Shown here: one piece after another, positions 1 to 7,715 of the stretch
How the letters are laid out: each line of letters starts with the position of its first letter
Numbering within the stretch: position 1 is the stretch's first letter
Source: Umezawaea sp049997955
GTDB lineage: Bacteria; Actinomycetota; Actinomycetes; Mycobacteriales; Pseudonocardiaceae
Assembly (NCBI GenBank): GCA_049997955.1
Contig: JAEBDY010000034.1
Coordinates: forward strand, 1-21,029
Length of the DNA: 21,029 nt
Reading direction: 5' to 3'
Notes under the pieces: generated by a model
What the model saw: only the letters and a program-made list of their open reading frames with translations
Databases searched by the model: none
Told to the model about the DNA's origin: nothing
Made by a program: the position numbers and the translations under genes

Positions 1-139
1 CTTGGGTTCGGACGGTTCGCTGCGCAACACCCGTGCGGGTTTGTGTCTGGACGTGGAGCAGGCGGCCACCGCCAACGGCGCGCGGTTGGTCCTGTGGACG
101 TGCAACGGCCAGAACAACCAGAAGTGGATCCGCGCCTGA
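1..139 (+). CDS. C-terminal end of a ricin-type (QxW) lectin-bearing protein, 5' truncated
   Basis: Reading from base 2, 45 codons run to TGA at 137-139. The peptide has the ricin-B/CBM13 subdomain pattern: a CLDVE strand, an ATANGARLVLWTCNG stretch and a final QNNQKW (the QxW motif). It ends three residues later, so the lectin is the C-terminal module. In actinomycetes such modules usually sit at the end of secreted glycoside hydrolases and bind polysaccharide. The catalytic part lies upstream of the window, so the enzyme cannot be named. Position before three GH43 genes suggests a role in arabinan or related hemicellulose breakdown (inference). A strong hairpin follows 2 bases after the stop. 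Confidence 0.8.
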   Translation, partial: LGSDGSLRNTRAGLCLDVEQAATANGARLVLWTCNGQNNQKWIRA

Positions 140-141
140 CC

Positions 142-182
142 ACCCGTGCGCGCCGGTTGTCGACCTGTCGGCGCGCACGGGT
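142..182 (+). terminator. Rho-independent-type hairpin after the lectin gene
   Basis: A perfect 14-bp inverted repeat (arms 142-155, ACCCGTGCGCGCCG, and 169-182) encloses a 13-base loop directly after the stop codon at 139. No U-tract follows, as is usual in high-GC actinomycetes. It separates the lectin gene from the arabinanase gene, which should therefore have its own promoter in 183-283. I could not identify that promoter by eye. Confidence 0.75.
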
Positions 183-283
183 CACCACCGCTCCGCACAC
201 CGTTCACCGCGGCTGACGCCGCCATCGCTTCCGCCGCACCAAGTCCGCGCCGCCACCACCACCCGCCAGAAATCGAGGACAAC

Positions 284-1243
284 GTGGTCCCATCGATGAA
301 ACGCGCCCTGACAGCACTGCTCGTCCTGTCCATCACCGTCATGACGGCACCATCCGCGTCGGCCTACCCCGCTCCCGGCCGGGTGACCGGCGACATCGGC
401 GTGCACGACCCGAGCACCGTCAAACGCACCGACGGCAGCTACCTGGTCGCCCACACCGGCAACGGCATCTCGCTCAAGACCTCCACCGACCGCACCGCGT
501 TCCGCAACACCGGCGCCGCCTTCCCCGGCGGGACACCGTGGGCGAACACCTACACCAACAACTCCCGCCACCTGTGGGCGCCTGACCTGTCCTACGCCAA
601 CGGCCAGTACCACATGTACTACTCGGCCTCCACGTTCGGCGTGAACCGGTCGGCGATCTTCCTCGCCACCAGCCCCAGCGGCAACTCCGGCACCTGGACC
701 CACCGCGGCCTGGTCATCGAGTCCCGCACCTCGGACAACTTCAACGCCATCGACCCCGACCTGGTCATCGACGACCAAGGCCGCTGGTGGCTGAGCTTCG
801 GCTCGTTCTGGTCCGGCATCAAGATGATCGCGCTCAACCCCTCCACCGGCCTGCGCTCCGACAACACCCTGCGCTCCCTCGCCGGCCGCAACGGCGGGGC
901 GATCGAAGCGCCGAACATCGTCAAGCGCGGCAACCACTACTACCTGTTCACCTCGTTCGACCGGTGCTGCCAAGGCGCCGCGAGCACCTACCGGGTGATG
1001 GTCGGCCGCTCCACCAGCGTCACCGGACCGTACGTGGACCGCAACGGGGTCGCGCTCACCTCCGGCGGCGGCACCGAGATCCTCGCCGGTCAGGGCCCGG
1101 TCCACGGGCCGGGGCACCAGGACGTGCTGGCCGACAGCGACGGCGACGTCCTGATCTACCACTACTACGCCGACAACGGCGCGTCGCTGCTCGGCCTCAA
1201 CCTGCTCAGGCTCGACTCGGCGGGTTGGCCCTACCTCTACTGA
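284..1243 (+). CDS. Secreted endo-1,5-alpha-L-arabinanase, GH43
   Basis: Predicted 319-aa extracellular enzyme that cuts internal alpha-1,5 links of arabinan. A GTG at 284 is preferred because GAGGA lies 4 bases upstream. ATG at 296 is the alternative and leaves the same Sec signal peptide (MKRALTALLVLSI...ASA, cleavage before YPAPG). The mature part is one five-bladed GH43 propeller of normal length. The three GH43 acidic residues are visible: Asp in GVHDPS (about residue 42), Asp in NAIDPDL (about 157) and Glu in GAIEAPN (about 208). LWAPDLSY, the SFDRCCQG cysteine pair and GPGHQDVL are typical of arabinanases rather than xylosidases. No binding module is present. The next gene starts 38 bases on with no hairpin between, suggesting cotranscription. 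GH43 is secure; the endo-arabinanase call is strong but not tested. Confidence 0.88.
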   Translation: MVPSMKRALTALLVLSITVMTAPSASAYPAPGRVTGDIGVHDPSTVKRTDGSYLVAHTGNGISLKTSTDRTAFRNTGAAFPGGTPWANTYTNNSRHLWAPDLSYANGQYHMYYSASTFGVNRSAIFLATSPSGNSGTWTHRGLVIESRTSDNFNAIDPDLVIDDQGRWWLSFGSFWSGIKMIALNPSTGLRSDNTLRSLAGRNGGAIEAPNIVKRGNHYYLFTSFDRCCQGAASTYRVMVGRSTSVTGPYVDRNGVALTSGGGTEILAGQGPVHGPGHQDVLADSDGDVLIYHYYADNGASLLGLNLLRLDSAGWPYLY

Positions 1244-1281
1244 CCACGCAGAACCCCATGCAGCGTCGCAGGGAGAACACC

Positions 1282-2771
1282 GTGACAACCACCACCAGCG
1301 GTCCGCGTCGACGATGGCGGACCACCCTCGTCCTGGCCGCCACCACCGCGTTGCTCGGCGGCGTCACCGCCGTCTTGCCGCCCACCGCGTCCGCGGCCAC
1401 CGTGGACACCACCGCCTCCTACGTCCTGGTCAACCGCACCAGCGGCAAAGCGCTCGACGTCTACGAACGGGCCACCGGCGACGGCGCCCGGATCTCCCAG
1501 TTCACCCGCAACGACGGCGCGTGGCAGCAGTGGCAGTTCGTCGACTCCGGCGGCGGCTACTACCGGCTCAAGTCCCGCCACAGCGGCAAGGTCCTCGACT
1601 TCCCCGCCACCACCGACCGCACCGGCCTGGTGCAGAACACCGACGCCAACCGCACCGGCCAGCAGTTCCGCCTCGCGACTCCGACGGCGGCCACGTTCGA
1701 CTGCTCAACCGCGCGAGCGGCAAAGCCGTCGACGTGCTCGACTTCTCCACCGCCGACGGCGCACAGCTCATCCAGTGGCCCGACACCGGCGCGGCCAACC
1801 AGCAGTGGCAACTGGTCAGGCTGGGGTCGAGCGCGGGCACGTTCACCAATCCGATCAAGCGCAACGGCCCCGACCCGTGGCTGCAGTTCCACAACGGTTA
1901 CTACCACCTGGCCACCACGACGTGGAACTCCACGATCACCATGCGCCGCTCGCGGACCCTCGCGGGCTTGTCCTCCGCGGCCGACCAGGTGATCTTCACC
2001 TTGTCCGGTCGCCCGAACGGGTGCTGCAACATGTGGGCCCCGGAGTTCCACCTGCTGGGCGGCCGCTGGTACCTCTACTACGTCGCCGGGCAGAACGTCC
2101 CGGACTTCAACCCGACGCAGCGCCTGCACGTGCTGGAGTCCTCCGGCTCGGACCCGATGGGCCCGTACTCGTTCAAGGCCGACCTGGGCAACACCTGGGA
2201 GCTGGACCCCAGCATCCTCCAGCACGGCGGCAAGCTGTACCTGATGGGCAGCGCCACCGACGGCACGCAGTCGTTGACCATCACCCCGTTGAGCAACCCG
2301 TACACGATCAGCGGGGCACGCCGCACCATCTCCCAGCCGACGCTGTCGTGGGAACGGCAGACGCACCCGGTCAACGAGGGCGCGGAACCGCTGTACCGCA
2401 ACGGCCGCACGATGATCGTGTACTCGGCCAGCGCGTGCTGGGGCCCTGACTACAAGCTCGGTCTGCTCACGCTCACCGGGTCCGACCCGCTCAACCGGGC
2501 GCACTGGACGAAGTCGCCCAACCCGGTGTTCCAACGCGACGACGGCAACGGCGTGTTCGCCCCCGGCCACAACGGCTTCTTCAAGTCACCGGACGGCACC
2601 GAGGACTGGATCGTCTACCACGCCAACGACAGCGCGGGCGGCGGCTGCGACATGAACCGCTCCACCCGAGCCCAGAAGTTCACCTGGAACTCCGACGGCA
2701 CACCGAACTTCGGTGCCCCGGTCCGGCTCGGCACCCCGCTCACCGCCCCCTCCGGCGAACCCGCCGCCTGA
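1282..2771 (+). pseudogene. Ricin-lectin + GH43 exo-arabinanase/arabinofuranosidase, split by a 1-base frameshift
   Basis: The GTG at 1282 has AGGGAGA just upstream and opens a signal peptide (RRRWRTTLVLAATTALLGG...ASA). A ricin-type lectin with three repeats follows (YVLVNRTSGKALDV..., YYRLKSRHSGKVLDF..., VRLLNRASGKAVDV...). The first two repeats are in one frame and the third is in the -1 frame, so a base, most simply one G in GCG-ACT near 1677, is missing. The second frame continues through an intact GH43 domain to 2771: Asp of NGPDPWL (codon 1872-1874), CCNMWAPEFH, Asp of WELDPSIL and Glu of EGAEPLY. Repaired, the protein would be about 496 aa. The catalytic domain resembles actinobacterial exo-alpha-1,5-arabinofuranosidases (GH43_26-like; subfamily is inference). 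It may be a true pseudogene, a sequencing error, or partly expressed from a downstream start without export signal. Confidence 0.82.
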
Positions 2772-2786
2772 CCAGGACACCCCTCC

Positions 2787-2817
2787 GGTGGCCGGCGGCT
2801 CCCCGCCGCCGGCCACC
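2787..2817 (+). terminator. Strong GC hairpin between two GH43 genes
   Basis: A perfect 13-bp inverted repeat (GGTGGCCGGCGGC at 2787-2799, complement at 2805-2817) has a 5-base loop. It begins 16 bases after one GH43 stop codon and ends 17 bases before the ribosome-binding site of the next gene. It could end transcription, or act as a partial terminator or mRNA-stabilising stem within an operon. No U-tract is present. Confidence 0.65.
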
Positions 2818-2845
2818 ACCCCCTACTCGGAACAGGAGAAGAGCC

Positions 2846-4219
2846 ATGGTGCGACGACGCACCTTCCTCGCCGGTGCAGCGGCCGCGGTGGCCCTGGCGG
2901 GCACGAGCAGGCTCACCGCTCTCGCCGCACCCGGTGACGCGGCCTACGTGATGGGCTACTTCACCGAATCGCCCGCCAAGACCGCCGACCGCTACGCCCT
3001 GCACCTCGCCGTCAGCACCGACGGACTGAACTGGACACCGCTCAACCAGGGCAACCCCGTGGCCACCCCCACCGCGGGCACCCAGGGGCTGCGGGACCCG
3101 TTCATCATGCGCAAGCAGACCGGCGGGTTCGTCGTGCTGGCCACCGACCTCAAAGGCACCGACTTCACCCAGCGCAACCAGTACATCCACGCCTGGGACT
3201 CGACCGACCTGCGTTCGTTCACCGGCTACCGGCGGCTGAAGATGCACTCGATGCCCACCCACACCTGGGCACCCGAGGCGTTCTGGGACGCGGCACGCGG
3301 CCAGTACGGCATCCTCTACTCGGCCAACAGCGGCGGCCGCGACGCCTTCCACGTCAACTACACCACCGACTTCGTCACCGTGTCCGCGCCACAGGTCTTC
3401 TTCGACCCCGGCTTCAACGTCCTGGACGCCACCGTGCACGTCGGCAACGGCACCAACTACCTGTACTACAAGAGCTTCACCGACGGACGCCTCTACGGCG
3501 CGCGCTCCTCGACGCTCAACCCCCGCAGCTTCGACCGCGGCACCTACACCGCGGGCGTGGTCAACGGAGGCATCGAGGCCCCGATCGTGGTCAAGGCGCA
3601 CGACCGCGACGAGTGGTGGCTGTGGGGCGACTCGTTCTCCCCGGTCAACGGCGAGCTCTACGCCTGGCGCTCCGGCAACGTCAACACCGACGCGTGGTCG
3701 CCGCTGACCAAGGCCCAGTACACGCAGCCGCTCAACGCCAAGCACCCCACCATCTGCGGCATCACCACCACCGAGCACACCAACCTGATCAGCCGGTGGG
3801 GCGCACCGACCTGGAACCGGATCAAGTCCTACAACTTCCCGGACCACCTGATCCGCCACGCCGGGAACGCGGGCCGCATCGACCCCTACCCGTTCGACCC
3901 GTACCAGGATGCGATGTGGCAGCTGGTCCCCGGCCTGGCCTCCTCGGCCGGGGTGTCGTTGCGCTCCGTCAACGCCCCCGACCGCTACCTGCGCCACTCC
4001 GGCTACGTCGTGGGCCTCGCCGCCAACGACGGCTCATCCGCGTTCGCCGCCGACGCCACGTTCCACCGCGTGCCCGGCCTCGCCGACAGCGCGTGGACGT
4101 CCTTCCGCTCGCACAACTTCCCCGACCGCCACCTGCGCCACGCCGACTACGTCCTGCGGGTCGACGCCATCGGCACCGCCGCCGACCGCGCCGACGCCAC
4201 CTTCCGCATCGGCTACTGA
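2846..4219 (+). CDS. Tat-exported GH43 arabinofuranosidase-type enzyme with C-terminal CBM42 (AbfB)
   Basis: Predicted 457 aa. ATG 2846 has AGGAGAAG 4 bases upstream. The N-terminus carries a twin-arginine signal (VRRRTFLAGAAAAVALAG), pointing to Tat export. Residues about 30-315 form a GH43 propeller: Asp84 in LRDPFI, WAPEAFWD near 141-148, Asp194 in VLDATVH and Glu244 in GGIEAP are the likely catalytic set. Residues about 325-457 form an AbfB/CBM42 arabinose-binding module, recognised by repeated FPDHLIRHAG, APDRYLRHSG and FPDRHLRHAD strands, each followed by a DATF or MWQLVPGL type segment. CBM42 binds arabinofuranose side chains, so the substrate is probably arabinan or arabinoxylan. The preceding hairpin suggests separate or attenuated expression relative to the upstream GH43 genes. 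Exact substrate is inferred. Confidence 0.87.
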   Translation: MVRRRTFLAGAAAAVALAGTSRLTALAAPGDAAYVMGYFTESPAKTADRYALHLAVSTDGLNWTPLNQGNPVATPTAGTQGLRDPFIMRKQTGGFVVLATDLKGTDFTQRNQYIHAWDSTDLRSFTGYRRLKMHSMPTHTWAPEAFWDAARGQYGILYSANSGGRDAFHVNYTTDFVTVSAPQVFFDPGFNVLDATVHVGNGTNYLYYKSFTDGRLYGARSSTLNPRSFDRGTYTAGVVNGGIEAPIVVKAHDRDEWWLWGDSFSPVNGELYAWRSGNVNTDAWSPLTKAQYTQPLNAKHPTICGITTTEHTNLISRWGAPTWNRIKSYNFPDHLIRHAGNAGRIDPYPFDPYQDAMWQLVPGLASSAGVSLRSVNAPDRYLRHSGYVVGLAANDGSSAFAADATFHRVPGLADSAWTSFRSHNFPDRHLRHADYVLRVDAIGTAADRADATFRIGY

Positions 4220-4573
4220 CCCGTCCGCCGCACCGGCACGGACCGGTCGACTTGCCGAGCAGGAGCGCCTGAGCCCGTCTTCCGGCTCGTGCGACCGGTG
4301 ATCCCGAAGTGGCAGAGGAGATGCACCACGTGAGGAGATCCAGGCGTTCCCCAAGGTCTGCCGAGCGGTGTCCATTCAGGACGACCGTCCGGTCGATCGT
4401 GGCGGTGCGGCATCGCGCTGGCGGCGGCCACGATCACCGGGCACAAGGCCTCCGAGCCGACGTGGGGCCGAGCGGTGGGGATCGCCGCCCCCTGGGCCGC
4501 AAGGGCAACCCCGCTCGCCACCGCTCACGCCGCGCCGAACGGCGGCACCGGCACGGCAAGGTATCTTCGGGTG
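4220..4573 (+). other. Intergenic region with a signal-peptide-like, frame-broken remnant
   Basis: No intact gene is seen. GAGGAG at 4315-4320 precedes ATG 4321 and GTG 4330, and the frame begins with an arginine-rich stretch (VRRSRRSPRSAERCPFRTTV). About 25 codons later a different frame reads CGIALAAATITGHKAS, resembling a signal-peptide core. This looks like the start of a further secreted gene whose body has been lost and whose frame is broken, or it may be chance coding potential in GC-rich DNA. Only weak short stems follow the upstream stop codon (for example ACCGG/CCGGT near 4236-4251). Confidence 0.3.
4562..4573 (+). promoter_or_regulatory. Candidate leaderless promoter -10 box for the ROK gene
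   Basis: TATCTT at 4562-4567 fits the actinobacterial TANNNT -10 and sits 3-6 bases before the tandem GTG codons at 4571 and 4574. There is no ribosome-binding sequence in between, which fits a transcript starting at or next to the GTG. No good -35 hexamer is visible. Confidence 0.4.
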
Positions 4574-5707
4574 GTGTCCCCGGGGAGTCGCGTCCACACC
4601 GCACCGACCTGGCCGCGCCTGTCCCAGGCGGAACGCGACGTGCTGCTGGATCTCCTCATCCACGGCGCCAAGCCGCGCAGCGAACTCGCCGCTCGACTGC
4701 GCTTGTCCCGGCCCACGCTGTCCCGCGTGACCAAGGCCCTGGTCACGCAAGGGCTGCTGGTGGAGGGTGCCACCGAACTGCGCTCCACCACCGGCAGGCC
4801 GTCGGAGATGCTGCACGTGCGCGGCGCGTCCCACCGGTTCCTCGGGGTCAAGCTCACCGCCGACCGGTTGTTCGCCGTGGTGACCGACCTGACCGCGACG
4901 GTGGTGGATTCCGTCGAGCAGCCGCTGCCCGGCAACGACCCCGACGAGGTGATCGCCGCGATCACCGAGGTCTCGGCCGGGTTCCACGGGCTGACCGGAC
5001 TGGGGGTGATCCTCGGTGGTGTCGTGCGCGAGGGCCAGGTCGCCCAGGCCGGTTTCCTGGACTGGGTCGACGTGCCGCTGGGCGTGCGGCTGACCGAGGC
5101 GACGGGCGTGCCCACCGTCGTGGACAACGACGTGCAGGCGCTCACCGCGGCCGAGCACTGGTTCGGCGCCGGCGCCGGGACGACGTCCATGGTGGTCATC
5201 ACCATCGGCGCGGGGGTGGGCACGGGCCTGATCGTCGACGGCAAGCTGGTCGAGGGCTCCCACGGCCTGCCGCCGCGGCTCAGCCACATCCTCGTCGACC
5301 CCGGCGGTCCGCAGTGCGGCTACGGCCACCGCGGTTGCGCGTCCAGTTACCTCATGACGCACGTGATCCTCCGGCAACTCGACGGCTCCCCGACCTACGA
5401 CGAGGCGGTTGCACGGGTCCGTTCCGGCAACGAGCAGGCCAGGGCCGTGTTCGAGGGGTCCGGCTACGCGCTCGGCGTGCTCATCGGCACAGCGGCCAAT
5501 TTCCTGGATCCGCAGAAGATCCTGCTCACCGGCGACGGGTTGCCGCTCTACGAGTTGACCGCAGCGATGGTGCACAAGGGCATCGAGGCCACCTACGAGG
5601 ACGATCCCGCGTTGATCGACCTAGACGTGCAACCGTTCGACTTCGGCGAATGGGCCCGGTCCGCCGCCGCGCTCGCCATCAGGAAGACGATCACCGAAGT
5701 GGCCTGA
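4574..5707 (+). CDS. ROK-family transcriptional repressor (NagC/XylR type)
   Basis: About 377 aa from GTG 4574 (GTG 4571 equally possible; an upstream ATG at 4475 would add a low-complexity tail). Residues about 15-65 are a winged helix-turn-helix (LSQAERDVLLDLL...RLSRPTLSRVTKALVTQGLL). The rest is a ROK fold: GVILGGVVREG, DNDVQAL and TIGAGVGTGLIVDG are the sugar-kinase-like motifs. Two hallmarks are altered. The usual E-x-G-H sugar-binding loop reads RLSH, and the zinc motif CxCGxxGC reads CGYGHRGC, losing the second cysteine. ROK repressors sense sugars and control neighbouring sugar genes, so this one probably controls the arabinan genes upstream (inference). The effector may differ from classical ROK sugars because of the changed loop. 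Confidence 0.85.
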   Translation: MSPGSRVHTAPTWPRLSQAERDVLLDLLIHGAKPRSELAARLRLSRPTLSRVTKALVTQGLLVEGATELRSTTGRPSEMLHVRGASHRFLGVKLTADRLFAVVTDLTATVVDSVEQPLPGNDPDEVIAAITEVSAGFHGLTGLGVILGGVVREGQVAQAGFLDWVDVPLGVRLTEATGVPTVVDNDVQALTAAEHWFGAGAGTTSMVVITIGAGVGTGLIVDGKLVEGSHGLPPRLSHILVDPGGPQCGYGHRGCASSYLMTHVILRQLDGSPTYDEAVARVRSGNEQARAVFEGSGYALGVLIGTAANFLDPQKILLTGDGLPLYELTAAMVHKGIEATYEDDPALIDLDVQPFDFGEWARSAAALAIRKTITEVA

Positions 5708-5713
5708 CGGCAG

Positions 5714-5812
5714 GTGGCCGCGGTGATCGCCTCCGTCACCGGCGCCGCCACGGCCAACGGCACCGAGGTCGCGATCCGGGACTGCTCCGGCAACGCCTGG
5801 CCCCGCGCCTGA
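5714..5812 (+). pseudogene. Remnant of a ricin-type lectin C-terminus
   Basis: In the same frame as the ROK gene, two codons past its stop, 32 codons run to TGA at 5810-5812 and read ...GAATANGTEVAIRDCSGNAWPRA. This matches the last ricin-B/CBM13 subdomain (ATANGT.V.L.DC.G), with the final QxW region shortened. It closely parallels the lectin end at 1-139, including the terminal RA. No start codon context or signal peptide is present, so it is best read as the tail of a lost secreted gene. Confidence 0.5.
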
Positions 5813-5826
5813 TCCGTCGTCGAGAG

Positions 5827-5867
5827 CGGCCTGCCTGCCGGGCACCACAGCGGTGCGCGGCAGGCCG
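5827..5867. terminator. Bidirectional terminator between ROK and NmrA-like genes
   Basis: An inverted repeat of 9 bp (CGGCCTGCC at 5827-5835, complement at 5859-5867) encloses a second inner stem (GCACC 5842-5846, GGTGC 5852-5856). It lies between two convergent genes and probably stops transcription from both. Confidence 0.6.
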
Positions 5868-5914
5868 ACCGCGGCGAGAACCGGCTGTGCGGTGTGACCG
5901 CCTCTCGCTCCGGC

Positions 5915-6895
5915 TCACCGCTCGCGCGGGTCACCGCGACGCAGCACGGGCTGTTCGGTCCCGTCCCAACCGGTGCTCCGCAGCCAGGCCTCGAAGTCCA
6001 GCAGACCGGGGTGGAGGGCGCGGAGGCCGGTCAGGTCCCTGTCGAGACCGACGACGTCGCGGGTCTGGAAGAACTCGAACATGGCCGCGAAGTCGTGTCC
6101 GAAGTCGCCCATCGACGAGCGCACCGCCTCCAGCGGAACGGGGACGTACCTGGCGACCTGCCCGGTGACCCTCTCGAAGGCCGCGGCGACCTGTTCCCCG
6201 GTCAGGCTGTCGGCGGCGACGGCGAGATCACGCGCTCCCCATTCCTGCCAGTTCTCGAAGGCGTGCACGGCGAACCAGCCGATGTCGTCGAGACCGATCA
6301 ACGGGTAGGGCCCGCTGCCGAGCGGAATCTCGAACACGAGTCCGTCCGCGTCCCGTCGCGGAGCGAGCCGCGACAGGAAGTTCTCGAAGTACGGCGCGGT
6401 GGTCAGCACCGACACGTGGTGGGTGTACCAGCCGTCGGGCTCCTGCCGCATCATCTCGTCCGCGCGCCGCAGGCCGATGTGCGCCGCGACCGCACCCTTG
6501 CTGTCGTAGTGCGGTACCGCGATGCGACCGCCGGTCAGGGAGACGGCGAAGTCGAGCGACGACCAGATGAACCGGTCGACGTCGGCGGCGCGGGCGGCCT
6601 CGAGCAGCCGCAGCCCGTCGTCGTACTCGGTCCGCACGGATCCGGAGGAGAAGAAGTCGGTGTTGCAGAAGACGCGATCGACCGACTTCATGGCCAGGTG
6701 GACGGAGGCGTCGTCGCCGACGTCGCCTTGGACGAGCCGGACTCGACCGTCGCCCGCGGCCAGCAGCGCCTCGGCGTGCGGGGACGACGGGTCACGGGTC
6801 AGGACTCGGACGGTGTCCGCGGTGGCGTCGAGCAACCGTGCCACGACGCGGCCGCCCATCGCTCCGGTCCCGCCGATGACGAGGACTTCACTCAT
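5915..6895 (-). CDS. NmrA-like NAD(P)-binding family protein
   Basis: Predicted 326-aa cytoplasmic protein. ATG at 6895 has AGGAAG 9 bases upstream. The N-terminus is a Rossmann fold with the glycine motif IGGTGAMGG at residues 7-15, followed by VRVLTRDPSS (NADP-type second strand) and LVQGDVGD. The atypical short-chain dehydrogenase pattern without the YxxxK catalytic pair, and the C-terminal EQVAAAFERVTGQVARYVPVPLEAV segment, fit the NmrA/HSCARG group of redox-sensing or quinone-reductase-like proteins. Its ATG overlaps the end of the aldehyde dehydrogenase remnant's second frame (GATGAGTGA), so it was probably translated by coupling. The frame is also open upstream into the aldehyde dehydrogenase N-terminus. 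The substrate is unknown. Confidence 0.82.
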   Translation of the reverse strand: MSEVLVIGGTGAMGGRVVARLLDATADTVRVLTRDPSSPHAEALLAAGDGRVRLVQGDVGDDASVHLAMKSVDRVFCNTDFFSSGSVRTEYDDGLRLLEAARAADVDRFIWSSLDFAVSLTGGRIAVPHYDSKGAVAAHIGLRRADEMMRQEPDGWYTHHVSVLTTAPYFENFLSRLAPRRDADGLVFEIPLGSGPYPLIGLDDIGWFAVHAFENWQEWGARDLAVAADSLTGEQVAAAFERVTGQVARYVPVPLEAVRSSMGDFGHDFAAMFEFFQTRDVVGLDRDLTGLRALHPGLLDFEAWLRSTGWDGTEQPVLRRGDPRER

Positions 6896-7645
6896 CGAAG
6901 ACTTCTTCCTGTTGTGTGGTGGGGTGCTGCTCCAGCACGTGGTCGGCGACCTGCTGGTGGGTGGCGATCCAGACCTGGTCACCTGCTCGCCGCGTGGCCA
7001 GACGATCGGCGGTGACGGCCTGGTTGATCCCGATCGACCCGGTGCGGATCCGACGGGCGATCTCAAGGCCGTGCTCGGTGTCGCGGGTCCACACCGACCC
7101 CGCCAACCCGTACGCGGAGTCGTTCGCGATCCGGACGGCGTCGCGCTCGTCCTCGTAGGGGATGACCACGAGCACCGGGCCGAAGAGCCTGCGATCGCCG
7201 CGACCACCCCGACCGGCTCACGCCGCACGAGCACGGGCCTGCCGAGCAGCCCGTCACGCTGCTCCTCCGGCGGGGTCGCGCTGATCAGGTCCGCGTAGTA
7301 GCGCAGCAGGCCGGGAACGGCACCTTCGAGCAACCGGGCGAGGGTCGCGGGCATGCCGTTCTCGCGGCTGACCAGCCGGCTGATCTCCGTTCGCCGCGCG
7401 TCGAGCGCCGACGCCAGGCGTCGCATGGTCTCGGCTCGGGCTTCGGGTGCCCAGGTGCGCCAGCCGCGTGGGTCGTCGAACGCCTGGCGTGCCGCCGCGA
7501 CAGCGGCGTCGACGTCGGCGTGCGCGCCTTCGGGAGCGGTACCGAGCACCTCCTCGATGCTCGCGTCGATGATGCTCAGCCGCCGGGTGGTGCTGGGGGC
7601 GACCCACTTCCCACCGATGAAGAATCGTTCGCGTTCCGTCTGCAC
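6888..7645 (-). pseudogene. Aldehyde dehydrogenase with internal deletion and frameshift
   Basis: From GTG 7645 (an in-frame TTG at 7696 would add 17 residues) the peptide is a typical ALDH N-terminus: QTERERFFIGGKWVAPS, ATMRRLASALD-like helix, SRENGMP, and LVRREPVGVVAAI. At about 7190 homology jumps to the ALDH C-terminal region in another frame: RLFGPVLVVIPYEDE, DAVRIANDSAYGLAGSVWT and ARRIRTGSIGINQ. Roughly 230 residues, including the catalytic Glu and Cys, are missing. After GINQ the remaining 43 residues do not resemble an ALDH tail (no PFGG.K.SG.GRE), so a second rearrangement is likely. The frame ends with a TGA overlapping the NmrA-like start. It cannot encode an active dehydrogenase. 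ALDH identity is secure. Confidence 0.83.
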
Positions 7646-7680
7646 GAACCCATGGTCGAGACTGCCGAGGCCCGATGGAA

Positions 7681-7709
7681 TTGGCTCATAGGACAATGAA
7701 GGTAATATT
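7681..7709 (+). promoter_or_regulatory. Leaderless promoter for the DJ-1/AraC-type regulator
   Basis: TTGGCT (7681-7686) and TAATAT (7704-7709) are separated by exactly 17 bp. The ATG follows at 7716, about one -10-to-start distance away, with only AGG before it, so the transcript probably begins at the ATG. The -10 lies in a small AT-rich patch between divergent genes, where the regulator could also repress the opposite gene. Confidence 0.65.
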
Positions 7710-7715
7710 CAGGCC

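Noticed and set aside
1660..1700. Programmed ribosomal frameshifting in the lectin-GH43 gene
   Set aside because: No slippery heptamer or downstream stem seen, and the family is not known to use frameshifting; a missing base is simpler.
5915..7696. A genuine ALDH-NmrA fusion enzyme
   Set aside because: The region between the two parts is frameshifted ALDH sequence, and the NmrA-like part has its own ribosome-binding site and ATG.
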